Source of the DNA: Opisthocomus hoazin
Lineage: Eukaryota > Chordata > Aves > Opisthocomiformes > Opisthocomidae
Direction of reading: 5' to 3'
Length of the DNA stretch: 64,000 bases
NCBI RefSeq assembly: GCF_030867145.1
Contig: NC_134431.1
Coordinates: 8,075,089-8,139,088 of the forward strand
Shown: positions 51,379 through 62,537 of the stretch, piece after piece
Layout: every line of letters begins with the position of its first letter
Position numbering within the stretch: the first letter of the stretch is position 1
The notes under the pieces: generated by a model
Database searches by the model: none
The model's input: only the letters and a program-made list of their open reading frames with translations
What the model was told of the DNA's origin: nothing
Made by a program: the position numbers and the translations under genes

Positions 51379-54300
51379 CTAGCTTCTTGTCACCTGCTCT
51401 TTGGGACTGTCCTCCTGCAGGTCCTCCTCATCCGACTGCACCACGGGGGTCTCGGCCCCCTCCTCGCTGGTGTCCAGGCTGTTCAGATCCGTGGAGACCG
51501 AGGACGTGGAGGAAATGCGTGACTTGCTCTCGGCTGCACTGGGCACTTGCAGGGTGATTTCCTCTGGGCACTGGCCAGCACCTGCCCCTGAAGAAGAGAG
51601 TGGTAAGAGAAAGAAAAAGGCTTCTGGAGGTTTATTGCTCCCTAAGCTTCATGGATAGCCCCTCCAACACACGTCTTATTCCTCGGCAGGCTGTGCGTTC
51701 CTGGCTGCTCCCCATGCGGCTGCTGCGGCTTTTCCCCGCCTCACACCCCCTGCTTGGCTCTGGGCAGTGCCGCACACTCCCTCCCCGGTTTTGGCAGTGG
51801 AGCCTCTTCCGTCTCGCCTGAAACACGGCTTGGAGCCATGCTGCGTGAGACCATCAGCTGCAGGAAGCAAGGAGATGTTCGGCTTGGCCTCGGTGAAGCA
51901 CTACAGCGCGTATGCGTGGGGAGGAAGGTGCTGGCACCCTGGGCTTTCCCTGCGCGACCCAAGCCCCGCTCCCTGGGGTCTGGCTGGGAGGTGGAAGGGT
52001 CCTGCAGCCTTCCCGCTCGGCACAGTGAGCTCTGCAGCGCACTGGGGACCTGGGAATTTGTGACAAGATACTGGCTGCTCCAGAGGGGCTTCAGGCCAAG
52101 AGAACTGGCCCCACAGACTCTGGAAAGTGCCTGGGCTCCTCTGCCTTCTGCAATGTTAAGGTATTTACAGGGGTCTGTAACTCGGGGCTGTGGAGGTGGA
52201 TGCTGACGTGGACCAGCCCAGGGTGAGGTCCCTCCAGCCTCACAGACCCCAGCACCAAGTGCCTGTCTTTGTGTGGGTGGGTGTGGATCTGCACGCAGGG
52301 TGGCTGGGGCTGCAGAACGAGGCAGCGTGGGCATGGGGGGCAGGAAGGGCTCCCAACCTGGCCTGCAAGATGCTCGGGACTGCCCGTACCTGGCAGGGGC
52401 CCAGCAACGCCGCTCTCCTCTGTCCCACAGCCCAGAAACACGTCCACGGTGTCCTGGTCTGACAGGTCCATCATGTCCATCTGCTCCAGCATGTCCACGT
52501 TCACCTCCATGGAGGAAATGCTGCCTAAGGGGGCTGCAGAGACAGAGGCCAGTGAAAAGGTGAGTGCTAGTGTCAGGCAAAGGGCACTGTGAGCCCTGTG
52601 CAGGCAGGACCCTGAGGAGGGGGCCAGCCTTCCCATGGGGAACCGAGTTCTACTTGACGGTAAGAGGGCCCCAGGAAAATCGTATTTCCTTAAAACATCC
52701 CTTTGGAAGCCCCTGCTGCTGCTCCGCAGTCCTTTTCCCTGCCCCAAACTCCTGTCTGGAGCTGAAGCCAGTGCCTATGCAGGGTTCCAGCCTGGGCACA
52801 GTGGCTGCCATGTGCAGTGACTTCAGCTCAGTGGCGTGAGTAATCCACCGCACACCCACACGCAGCGTGTGTGGTCCTGCCTTGGCGCAGGACATGCGTG
52901 TCCCTGGCTGCCTTCAGACTGGGGATGTCCCACTGATCTCTAATGCCTGTGTCATTGTCCCCTGGAGCACCCCCAGCCCCATGCCCGTGCCTGCAGCGCT
53001 TACGTCTCCGATGCTCTATCTGCAGGTGAGACATGGGGAAGAAGAAATCCACGTCGTGCTGGAAAACCTCCTCAAAGAACTTCTGCCGGTCCCGTAGTTT
53101 CAGCTGCTGCTGCTGTAACTGCTCTGCATCCAGGCTCCGCTGCGCCTGCTCCATGTCAGCTGGGGAGGAAGGTGAGGAGGGTCGGACCAGGCAGGGCTGT
53201 CTGAGCCCTTCTGCCTGTCCCGGCTCATGCGGTACGGCCGCGCTGGAGGGTAGGTGATTCCCTTCTGCTCTGCTTTACCAGCGCACATTGATTTAGTCAC
53301 CACGAATAGATGTTACACGCCAGAACGGCAGCGTCACCAGCACTTGCTCTGCTGGAGCCTCAGCTCTCGCTTTCAAGACGCAGGGCAGCCACGAGCTGGA
53401 AGCTCACACGCTGCGTTCACGAGTGCTGAAGTGAATTATTGAGGGGGGAAGGGTGTTGTTATGAGATCAGCCATGGTTTGCACACATTCAGGTTTCGGTT
53501 TCCATGCTAGAAAACAGAGCGCTGTCTGTGAACGCTAACAAGCAGGGGAAACTCCCAGGGCCAAGAACTGGCGTTCGTGCTCCAGGCTTTCTGGGCCGAG
53601 GGTTGCATAAGGGAACAAAAGGCATCAGCAAGCCTGTCACCCCTGCACACGTGCACCCCTGCCGCCACCGTCGCTATAAATACAGCCGCACCCACGCTCG
53701 CAGGCTCCCCCGCTCACATCCCCCGCTCGCACAGCCAGCTTGGCTTCTGCCTGCGCAAACATTTTCATTCCTGTAATTCCTCCCGCAGTTCAGCGCCCGT
53801 GCGAGCCGGGGACGCAGGCACCGGAGGGAGGGATGGCAGCCCTCAGGCTGTTGCTGAAGGAGCTTGTTGCTGCATCCCTGGGCCTGGTACCTCCCTTTTG
53901 GGGTGAGGACCCACAATGGCAAGGTCCCAAATGGCACAGAGGGGCCGTGGGTAGTGGCCCCGGCTGTTCCCAGCCTGGTGTTTGACCTCAGCCATTCTAG
54001 ATTTCCTCTCTGCTCCTCTTGGCGCAGCCGGCACAAGGAAAATGTGATTACTGGAGCAGGCAGTGCAGTAACCAAGGAAACCAAACAAACATCCTCTGCT
54101 CGGCCTGAGGACGGCCCAAACCCTCCGCTTCTCAGGGCTGGGGAGGAGGGAACAGAGCAGGCAGCATCCCCACCCTGTCTGGCAGGAGCAGGGGCGAGGA
54201 CAGCAGGGGGGCTGGCTGTCAGCAACACGTAGCAGCATAGCACCCAAACGGGAGAGAGGCGGTGGGCCTAGTGAGATGTCCTGGAGACCAATGTCACATC

Positions 54301-57300
54301 TTCCTGAGAGCCCTTCCAGGGCTCCTCTGCACCCTGTTTCTGGGCATCCTTCAGCTAAACCCCATCGTCTGCAGGCGCCTGCTGCAGGCAGCTGGGTTGT
54401 GCCTGCAGCACAGCGCGGGGACGCAGCGTGACTCAGGGCCAGTCACCATGCGCCTTCTGGAAGAGGCTCTGGTCCTCTTCTGGCTGCTCAGCGTCTTCCT
54501 GCGATGCCCGGGGCGGTGATCGGGGCTGCCTGCAGCAGCCGTTGCCTCAGTATGTCTGACCTGAGCGCTGGGTGCCTGCTCTGGTGCCGAGGCTCGGTGT
54601 GCTGCGCAGTGCCCGGGCTAACAGCCACGGTGGCAGACGCACCGGGCCGGTGAAGCTTTCCTCGCGAGGCTGACCGGCGGCTGCAGCCCAGTGCCGCTGG
54701 GGTAAGGCACAAACCTCCTGCCTCCCCTGTGCTATCTGCAAACGAGAATGGAGCCAGGGACACGGAGGGGGTGAGCGGGGCACTGGCTGTGGAGCTGGCT
54801 CCCTTCCGCAGCTGGAGCCAGCCCTGCCCTGTCTGTGCCAGGCAGAGCTCTGTCCCCCAGCCCAGCTGTGCCCAGTCCATGGCAAATTGCCCCAGTTCAC
54901 CACACCGAGGAGAGCCCATCGGGCTCCAGCCGCGGGGAGGCTGGGCTCAGGGCAGAGGCTGCGCTGGCTCCCAGAGTCAGGGCGATGGACCGGCTCTCGC
55001 CGCGGCATCTTGCCACAGGGACCCCAGTGAACAGGTAAGGAGGAGAGTCCCTGAATCCTCCTGCGGTGCAAATACAAAATAAACCCAAATGCTGGTGGGC
55101 GCTGCCCTGAGTGCCGTGAGCGTGGCTGATCTGTGCCATTAATGTTCTCACTGCCCGTCTCTCCCCGGCACGTGACCGATACTCGGGCTAAGGGTGCTTG
55201 GGGAGAGTCGGGACGCGTGCTGGTGGCAGCATTCCTGTGGGCGCCGGGATTGCTCTTGCGGGAGAAATTAGCAGGACCTGTTTATGAACTTGTTTGCGAG
55301 CTCTCGCCGGGGAGTCGGGCACGAGCACTGAGATCCCATTATGTAAGGAACGCCGGCAGCTGGGCTGTGCTTGGCCCTGCCTGACCCGCGACCGTGGCAA
55401 GAGTCAGGGACGGAGCCTTCCCCCTCCCGGGGCTCTTCCGGGCCCGGGGCAGCAAACAGCCCTGCTAGTGTAGCCGCCTCAGCAGCGCTCGCCAGGGAAA
55501 TAAAGGAGAGCGGCGTTCCCTGCCGCGGCCCTTCCCCATGTGACGGCCGGTCATGCTCCCCGGCTGTCAGTCGCGGGGATTGTCTCATCCGGCTGGCATG
55601 TTCCCACCGCGGGACACGTCCGCACACACAATGCGGGCCCTGTGCACCGTGGGGGATCTGTTGGTACCTGCTGGTGGCCTGGCTTTTATTACTATTGTCA
55701 TGGTTATTACTGCAGCCTGCTCAGCCGAGGGGCCGGAGGCTTATCTGCATTCAGAGCCAGGCTCTTCCCCGCTGGCTGAACCGCCCAGCAAGGCTGCGAC
55801 GGCACCGAGCGCCCCGCTGCCTGCAAATCCTTCCGGCTCTCACGGCTTGTCAGCCAGCGCAGCTCGGAGGGACACCAGGGCCAGGCGCTGGTGCGGAGGC
55901 TGGGCGGGCAGGGCAGGATCCCCCCTGGGAGACGCAGGCAGGGATCTCCTCCTCACCCGCGCCCCGGCAGCCGCCCACGGGGTGGGCTGTGGGTGAGGAC
56001 GCTGCTGCGAAGCGAACGGCCGTGAGCTCTCCCATCCCCACCCTCGCCGAAGCGGGCTGGGAGCGGAGCGGTTCCTGGGGTGCAGTGAGCAGGGGGTGAG
56101 GGCGCGGGGAGCACCAGCTCGGGGTGTGCTCTGACCCAGCGTCCGGGCCTGGAGCAGAGCACGGTTCAGTTCTCTGGCTGTGTTTCCGCTGGGAGGGGAA
56201 ACACGTTTTTCACTCCTCGGCTGGCGGGATCCCGGCACAGCCCCCCGAGTTGGTGAACAGGAGGGGTGTATCCGGGGGTGGGAGACGGCTTGTTAGCGGA
56301 GGCACACGGCCAAGAGAGGGTGAGGACGGCCTTTTCTAGGATACCTTGCGGAGATTTCGAGGGATTTAAAGAAGGTCCTGAAAGATGAGAGCTGTGGCAA
56401 GGGACAGGGGGTGATGGGGAGGGGCGCAGACTTTAAGCAGGGGATCACTCCAAGCCACACCAGTTCCCCGGTGAACGAAGAGCTCGGGCAGGCTGGCCTA
56501 GCCAGATTTTGCCCTTCTCCCTGTGCCGATCCCCCGACCCCAGTCCTTCAGAGAGGCCCGGGGCACCCTGCTGCTGCCCGGCTTGTCAGACCGCGCCTCG
56601 CACTCCAGGTCCCTGCACGCAGGGATGGGGCCGGGGGGGAAGGTGCAGCTCCTCGGCAGCCACAGCATCTTCCAGGAGGCTCTGCAGAGATCGCAAGCCT
56701 TCCCCTGTCACCCTGACCCAGCAAAACCCCTGCGGGACACGGGTGAATCCCGAGGGCTTTTCGGCTTTTCCGCTGGGAATGCCCCGGAGAGCGGGGAATG
56801 CCCTGGAGAATCGTGCAGGGTCAGGCCGTGCGGAGAGGGGATGCCGGGACACGCCGGCTCCCTGAGCGTTAATTCCATCGGCGCATCTGACCTTGTGTTA
56901 CAGCACAGCAGAAAATAACCGCGGCCCCGGCGAGAGGAAGCGCACCGGGCGAGAGCGAGGGAGGCAGCGGTTTTGGCAGAGCCGCTGGCTGGGGAAGGCG
57001 GGGGGGGTGGCGGGGAGCTGGAGGGGGAGCCCATGGCACCCCGTAACCCTGTTCTGGTGCCGCGGCTTCACGACCTGCGCTCCCCCGAGCTGCCTCCGAA
57101 CCCCCGGCGTCTCGGCACTAAAAATATCGCCGTGCCCGGAGCTCCTTCCCCGGCGGAGGCTGTGTCACCGGGCCCGGCTTCCATCCCAGCTGGCTGTCCC
57201 CCCCCCCAGCCCCCTGCCACCTCGCTCCGCTCAGCCTCCCCTTCCCCAAAACCCGGCGGGTGCGGGGTGGGGGTGGGGGGGTCCGCGGGGCTCCCGATGC

Positions 57301-57598
57301 CACCCCCCAACAGGTTCCCGATGCCAGCCCCCAACAGGTCCCTGAGCCGCCTCCCGAGCAGGTGCCCCCCCCCCCTCGGAGCATTCCTCCCTCCCGGACA
57401 CGGGGCTGGCGCGGCGGGGGTACCCGCGGCTGCGGGGGTGGGGGGGGGAGCGTGGCGGCTGCGCAAGGGGCACCGGGTGGGCGTTGCGGGGGCGATGCGG
57501 GAAGCACGGAGCCCTGCGGTGCCCCCACCCCCCGTCCGCCCCTCCGGGCACTTACCGGGCAGCCGCCGGCCGCGGCTCTGCGCCCCGGGCCCCGACAT
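51379..57598 (-). CDS. DBNDD2: DBNDD2: dysbindin domain-containing protein 2
   Basis: This small dysbindin-family protein is reported in mammals to bind casein kinase 1 isoforms. Exons in transcript order: 57598-57556, 53159-53004, 52533-52390 and 51587-51379. All are GT-AG and the sum is 552 nt, or 183 codons plus stop. Features: short N-terminus [14 protein letters not shown]; a glutamine-rich helical segment followed by [12 protein letters not shown]; the dysbindin core [20 protein letters not shown] (70-89) ending in DVF; then a serine/threonine-rich stretch and an acidic C-terminus ([10 protein letters not shown]). The first junction gives ...LP-AD-MEQ, and the human protein also has ADM at this point, which supports exon 1. 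The first ATG is in a weak context (C at -3, T at +4). Met17 is in a strong one (G at -3, G at +4), so the shorter form may also be made. It lies head-to-tail upstream of PIGT, as in human. Confidence 0.93.
53160..57555 (-). other. DBNDD2: DBNDD2 intron 1
   Basis: The 4.4 kb intron contains no recognised gene. A TATAAATAC motif occurs near 53,674. A short plus-strand frame at 54,448-54,519 begins with a hydrophobic, signal-peptide-like stretch ([20 protein letters not shown]) but has no convincing continuation. G/C runs lie near 56,999-57,010 and 57,260-57,285. Confidence 0.6.
57294..57366 (+). repeat. 24-bp tandem repeat, 3 copies
   Basis: Three imperfect 24-base units of the form GATGCCANCCCCCAACAGGT plus four bases lie in DBNDD2 intron 1, just upstream of exon 1 on the plus strand. 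The third copy is the most diverged. Confidence 0.7.
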
Positions 57599-57740
57599 GC
57601 GGCTGCTGCCCCGGGACGGGGCCGGAGCGGGGCGCGGGGATCAGCGCGCGGCCGCCGCCCCCCCCGCCGCCCGTCTCCTCGCGCCCATGCTGCGCGCGGC
57701 GGGGCGGGGCTCGGCGCTGCGCGGGGCGGGGCCAGCGGCA
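57500..57740 (-). promoter_or_regulatory. DBNDD2: DBNDD2 CpG-rich promoter
   Basis: A CpG- and GC-box-rich segment surrounds the DBNDD2 first exon, with no TATA box. The exact start site is not visible. Confidence 0.55.
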
Positions 57741-60700
57741 CCGATGGGGGGGATGGAGGGGGGTGTCCCCCCAGGGAGGGTCCCCCCGCCCTGCGGTGCC
57801 TGGAGCCCGGCGGGAGCTCTGCCACGCGGGGGGGCGGGGGGGTCTCCGCGCCTCCGACCCCATCACCCCTTCGCGCTTGCTTTTTGCTCTGCTTCTCCAA
57901 AGGCGGGCCAGGCCACCGCACACGGCTCCCCAGCTACCCCCGGCCGGCCGAGACCCTCACCCCCACGGCAGCCCCCACCCCGGGGGCTCGCTCCCCGCTT
58001 CGGCCCCGCGCGTCAGGGCTGCGCCGTGGCACAGCAGCGGCCTTGGCCGGGGTCAGCCGGTGCCTCGCCGTGCCCCGCAGCCCGGGACGGGACGGGGGCA
58101 CGCGCTCTGCCCGTGTCTCTGGCTGAAAGGGAGTTTCCAGTGTCTGCGGCGTCTGCCGCCTGCCCCGCTCCCGGAGTGTTTCTCTCGCCGTCTGGATGAC
58201 TGGAGATAACCGGGCACTGGCTGTGTCACGGCTGTTTTGGCTGCTGTTGCTCTGCTGTCCCCCCCCATCCTGGGAGCTCCTGCTGCCAAAAGCGGGCTTT
58301 GTGCCGGGACCCGGTGCCCACACCCTGTGCCCTTGGCTGTAGCTGCTGGCTTCGGCTCGCACGATGGTTACAAGGGATGAGCTTTGCCCATGTGAGTGTT
58401 GAGCCTTATCCAAAAAAGCACCTTCAGTGCTGCCTGATGGTTTCCACCTGCGTGTGGGACGCCAGCGCTGTGGCTTGGTCCTGGACGGCTGGGGGGGCCG
58501 TGCTGGTGTAGCAGGAGCGGGGGGTCACGGTCTCCGAGGAGCTGTGGGAGCAAATCTCTGGCTCGCTCACAGCTCCCCATGGTCTGGCATGGCCTCCAGG
58601 CAGCACCGGCCGCTCGCCACCGTCCCTGCTGACCCCCTGCCCTGCCAGCGGGGAGGTGAGGAGGCCGGGCCGGGGAATGTGCTCAGGTCTCTGCAATGAG
58701 ACGTGTCCGCGTCGATCGGCACCGGTTATTGCTGTGAGGGATGGAGACTGTTTCTGCGCGCCCTGAGTTCTGTCCCCCGGAGCACCCCGAGTTCCCTGGG
58801 GCTCACTACAGCCCAGGTCCCCGCTGCGGGGACAGTGGGTGTGGGTGCTGCCCGCACAGTGACCTGCGCCCAGGCCCCCCGCTGCCGCGGCCCCTCCGTC
58901 CTGCCTCCTGCCTTGCTGGGAGGGAGTTGGAAGAGCAGTGATATCATCGGCACGGAGCCTGACTCATCCCGGCTCTTCAGCACAAGCCGTGCCGCTCAGC
59001 AGGGCACCCATTTTATTCCAATTAAACGAAGGAAGGCAAGCCAGCTCCACGTAATGTTTTTTTTTCCCCCTTGGCCAAGCACGCCTGCCCCTGGCCAAAA
59101 GGCAGGAGGAGACAGAGGTGACACTGAAGTCGGTGGAGAATCTCCACTTCTGGTCGGGAGCCCTAAGAATAAGCCTTGACAGATACCTGCAGGGTCTGCC
59201 TCGGCCGCCGCAGCATCCCTGCCTCCCTTGTGCCTCCAGCGCAGGCTGACAGCGCTGTCTTGTGCCAACAGCCCTCGCCCTAACCGCAGATGCCCAGGTC
59301 CTCGGGAGGTGTCCCCTGGAGATCCAGGTCACAGGCTCACGTAGGGATGATGCCTCTTCTCTCCACGAAACAGAGCTCAGCTCCTCGCCAAAAGTCCCCA
59401 GGGGAGCCAGCATCAAAGTGCACCGCTCTTCAGGAGAAAATGTAACGTGACTTGTTCCTCCAGCCCTTCCCGCTCGGGTTTCTCCCATCTATTAGAGGTC
59501 TGGGAGGTGAGCCAGGGAGCTGCTAAGACCAAGGATGGAGCTGGGAAGGAGCCGGCTGCCAAGGGAAAGGTGAACCAGTTCCAGGCAGGTGAATCACTCC
59601 CTGGTGGGAGCAGATCTTCTTCTCCAGGAGGCGTGCGCGGACCGGCTGGGAGTGAGCTGCAGCTTGATTCAATCAGTAAAATGTGGAGTCAAGAGAAAAA
59701 CGAGGCAAGGCTGCTTTCCCGGCAAACGAGGCGATACATTGCAAGGGAGCAGCCTGCAGCCGGCAAGGCTCCAGTGACCCGCGGTCCTGCGGCTCCCTTA
59801 AAAGGGGTGATTTCAGCCTGGGACAGCGGGGAGACAGCAAAGCCATAAACACCCTCAAAGGAATGTGGCTGCTGAGAAAGGAGCTTCTCGGCAGGGCTGG
59901 GGAGGGAGGCAAGGCGGGGGCAGCCGGGCTGCGCCGAAGTGCCGCCCGGATGGGGCTCAGATCCGTGCCAGGAGCTGGCTGGTTCCATGGCCATGCCCTG
60001 GCGCGGGGAGGGGAACCCGCTCCCAGCACTGGCGGTCCCTGCTCCTGCTGAGCCCTCGGGCTATCGTGTCCCTGCGTCCTCGGGCTACTGGCATGGGAGC
60101 TGGTAGAGCCGGGAGGTCGTGTGCAGGACACCCAGCGCCAGCCCCGGGCGAAGAAGGGCTATTCCTGGAGCAACTTGGCAGACACCTGGGCAGAGTGAGG
60201 AGAGGTACCGTGTCAGGCCAGGCCGGGGGTCTCTCTGCCGTCTGCTCTTGCCTGCTTGCCCTGCAGTTTGGACAGGCTGGCTCCTTTCCAGCCACACCGG
60301 CAGCCACGCTCAGCCATGATGCATTTTCCCTCCCGTAAACCTGCGAGTCCCACCACACCCTGCACCTCTTTTTTGTCCTCCCACATCAAGGGAGGTGACC
60401 GAGGCCATGCAGCATGTCAGTGCTGTCACAGCTGGGGTTCGCCCACTCAAGCCCTTGCTGGCCACTGCCCCTCTCTGCTGCAGGGACTGGGCCAGCCTGG
60501 CCATGAGCAATGGCACCGATCCAGTCGTCAGGAGGCCAGGATCCGCTCAGGGCTGCCCGCTCCAGCTCTGCAGTAACATTTCCCCAGCCCACAGAGTGGC
60601 TTCGGGTACCAAGAGCTGCGGGAGTGCGCAGCATGGTTGACTGTGTCAGTGACCGCCATGTAACCTGCGTGTGTGGGCAGGGTGGGCCGGGGTCCCTGGC

Positions 60701-62314
60701 TCCCGTGGCATTCCGTTTTCTACGTGGGATGGCACCGTACACACCTGCCTGTCCTGGTCCCCGAGGCAGCCCTGCAGGCAGGCAAAGCCAGCGCATGGGC
60801 TCCTCCGGATGCCCTGCACCCACCAAGCAGCCCCTGCACCCTCCTCTTCTGCTGGCTCAGGCACCTCCATCAGGGAGCCCCACGAGAAGGGAGCAGCGGG
60901 AGGGCCGGGCTCGTTGTCGGCAGCAGCAGGGACCAGAGCTCCTCAGGAACAGACCGACATGTAGGACGGTCCCATGGGAGAGTGCACAACGGAGCCAGAA
61001 AGGTGGGAAGGGGAGCCTGGGCATCTCATGGATGTCCATTGTGTCAGCAGGGAGTTTCTCCTCGCCTTTCCTGTGCGGGGAAGCAGCCCTGGGACGTGGC
61101 TGCAGAGGGGCAGCACTGGCTGAAGGCAGAGGAGAGGGGTGGGGGGCTCCAAGGAGCTAGGGAGCGATTCCTGGCTACCGAGCAGGGCATGGACGATGCC
61201 CAGGACACAATGTGCAGGCAGGTCCTGGCTCTGTGATAGTCTTAGGGAGTGCCACCAGGTTTGAGGTGCCCCAGCCCCTTTGGCAGGCAGCCATACCCAC
61301 CCTTGAGGTGGTTGGCCTTCTGCTTCTCAGCTTGGGGGGCAGCTGAGGAGCATTTGTCACCGTTCTGGTTGGCCTGGCTCATTCCCCAGTTGGATGCGAT
61401 GGCTGGAGCACTGGGACGTCGGACCCTGCCCCCCGAGTCCCTCAGCGGAAAGCTGCCACACCAAGCTCCCCCTTGAAGCGGGGAGTCCTGGCCAGAGGCT
61501 GATGGCAGCACATCTCGTCGTTTTCTTGGCAGCCTTCAGAGTGCGTTGGGCGCGGGTCCTGGCACGGGCTCACCCCGGGACGTGCCCAGCCGGAGCTCGT
61601 GGCAGCGCAGCCGTGTCCTAGCAGCCCCCCATCCAGAGCCGCACAGGGGCGAATTCCACCCGCCGTGGCCGCAGCCGGCCTGGAGGACATCGGCAGTGCT
61701 GGGGTCGGCTTGCTGGCTGCTGGTGGGCCAAGGACGGAGCGAAGGAGGTGGCCCTCGCCCCGCGGAGCTGTCCCCAGGGCCCGGCCCTTGTGCAGCTTGG
61801 AGGTGGCGGAGCCAGCAGGCCTCCCTGCGAGGGAGGGGGCTTTGCCCTGGGGTGGGAGCGGCGAGAGCCCCAGCGTTGTCCTGCAGCCATGGTGGGACGG
61901 GAGCGCTCAGGGGCCGCCGCTGGGCAGCAGAGCTGGGCTGGGGGCTGGACCCACGGCCGGGCTGAGGTGCCCCCCGGAGCTGCCCAGGGCTGGGCGCTGG
62001 GGCGAGTGGACGGAGGGGATCTGCTGGTGACGCATCTGTGCCGACTCCTGGAAGAGCCGCTGCTGGCGGCAGCGCTCTGCCCCGCGCCCTGCCCAGCCGT
62101 GGCGTCTGGTGTGGAAGCCCAGCAGTGTGTTGACTGCGCCTCGAGGGCAGCGTGAGAACTCCCCGAGGCTCCCCAGGAAGCTGCAGCCCCTTCAGGGGTC
62201 GTCCCCATCCCCCGCTGCGCAGCCGGCACCGGAACTCCCGTCCGTGTCACAGAGGTGTGATGTCACGGCCCGTGTTCCAGCCGCGACGGCCAGCGCCCGG
62301 CGACGAGCACAACG
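57741..62314. other. DBNDD2 to TP53TG5-like gap, no firm gene
   Basis: The DBNDD2 and TP53TG5-like genes are divergent, about 4.9 kb apart. The SYS1 protein expected nearby from human synteny is not encoded in this stretch on either strand. A minus-strand AATAAA (about 59,015) lies upstream of DBNDD2. A minus-strand open frame at 61,242-61,511 has an unusual N/Q/K-rich C-terminus (see findings). No exon is certain. Confidence 0.45.
62258..62265 (+). promoter_or_regulatory. CRE-like motif upstream of TP53TG5-like gene
   Basis: TGATGTCA is a one-mismatch CRE/ATF site about 280 bases before the start codon. CRE sites are common in testis-expressed promoters; use here is inference. Confidence 0.3.
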
Positions 62315-62505
62315 CAGCCCTGCTCCCCTGCTCCAGACACAGCCCTCCTGCCGGCGCAGCCCTGCTCCTCTGCTCGCAGCGGATCTTTCTCCCCTTTCTC
62401 CCGACCCAGCCTTTCTCCTCTGCTCCAGGCGGTTCCTTTCTCCCCTGCTCCAGACCCATCCTTTCTCCCGACCCAGCCCTTCTCCCCGGATCCCAGCGCG
62501 TCGCT
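62315..62505 (+). repeat. Pyrimidine-rich degenerate tandem repeat
   Basis: Repeated units built from TTTCTCC, CTGCTCCAGAC and CCGACCCAGCC form a degenerate minisatellite-like tract just before the TP53TG5-like start codon. They may be part of its 5' UTR or promoter. Confidence 0.6.
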
Positions 62506-62537
62506 GCCCGTCTCGCCGGTGCCATCTCGGTGCCATC

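Noticed and set aside
54448-54519. Signal-peptide-like plus-strand frame in DBNDD2 intron 1
   Set aside because: It is only 23 residues before the stop, with a weak GTGATC donor and no downstream cysteine-rich exon. A WAP-type gene was considered but is not supported.
55622-55730. Hydrophobic plus-strand segment ([20 protein letters not shown])
   Set aside because: It is a short hydrophobic run in a chance frame with Pro/Arg-rich flanks and no splice context.
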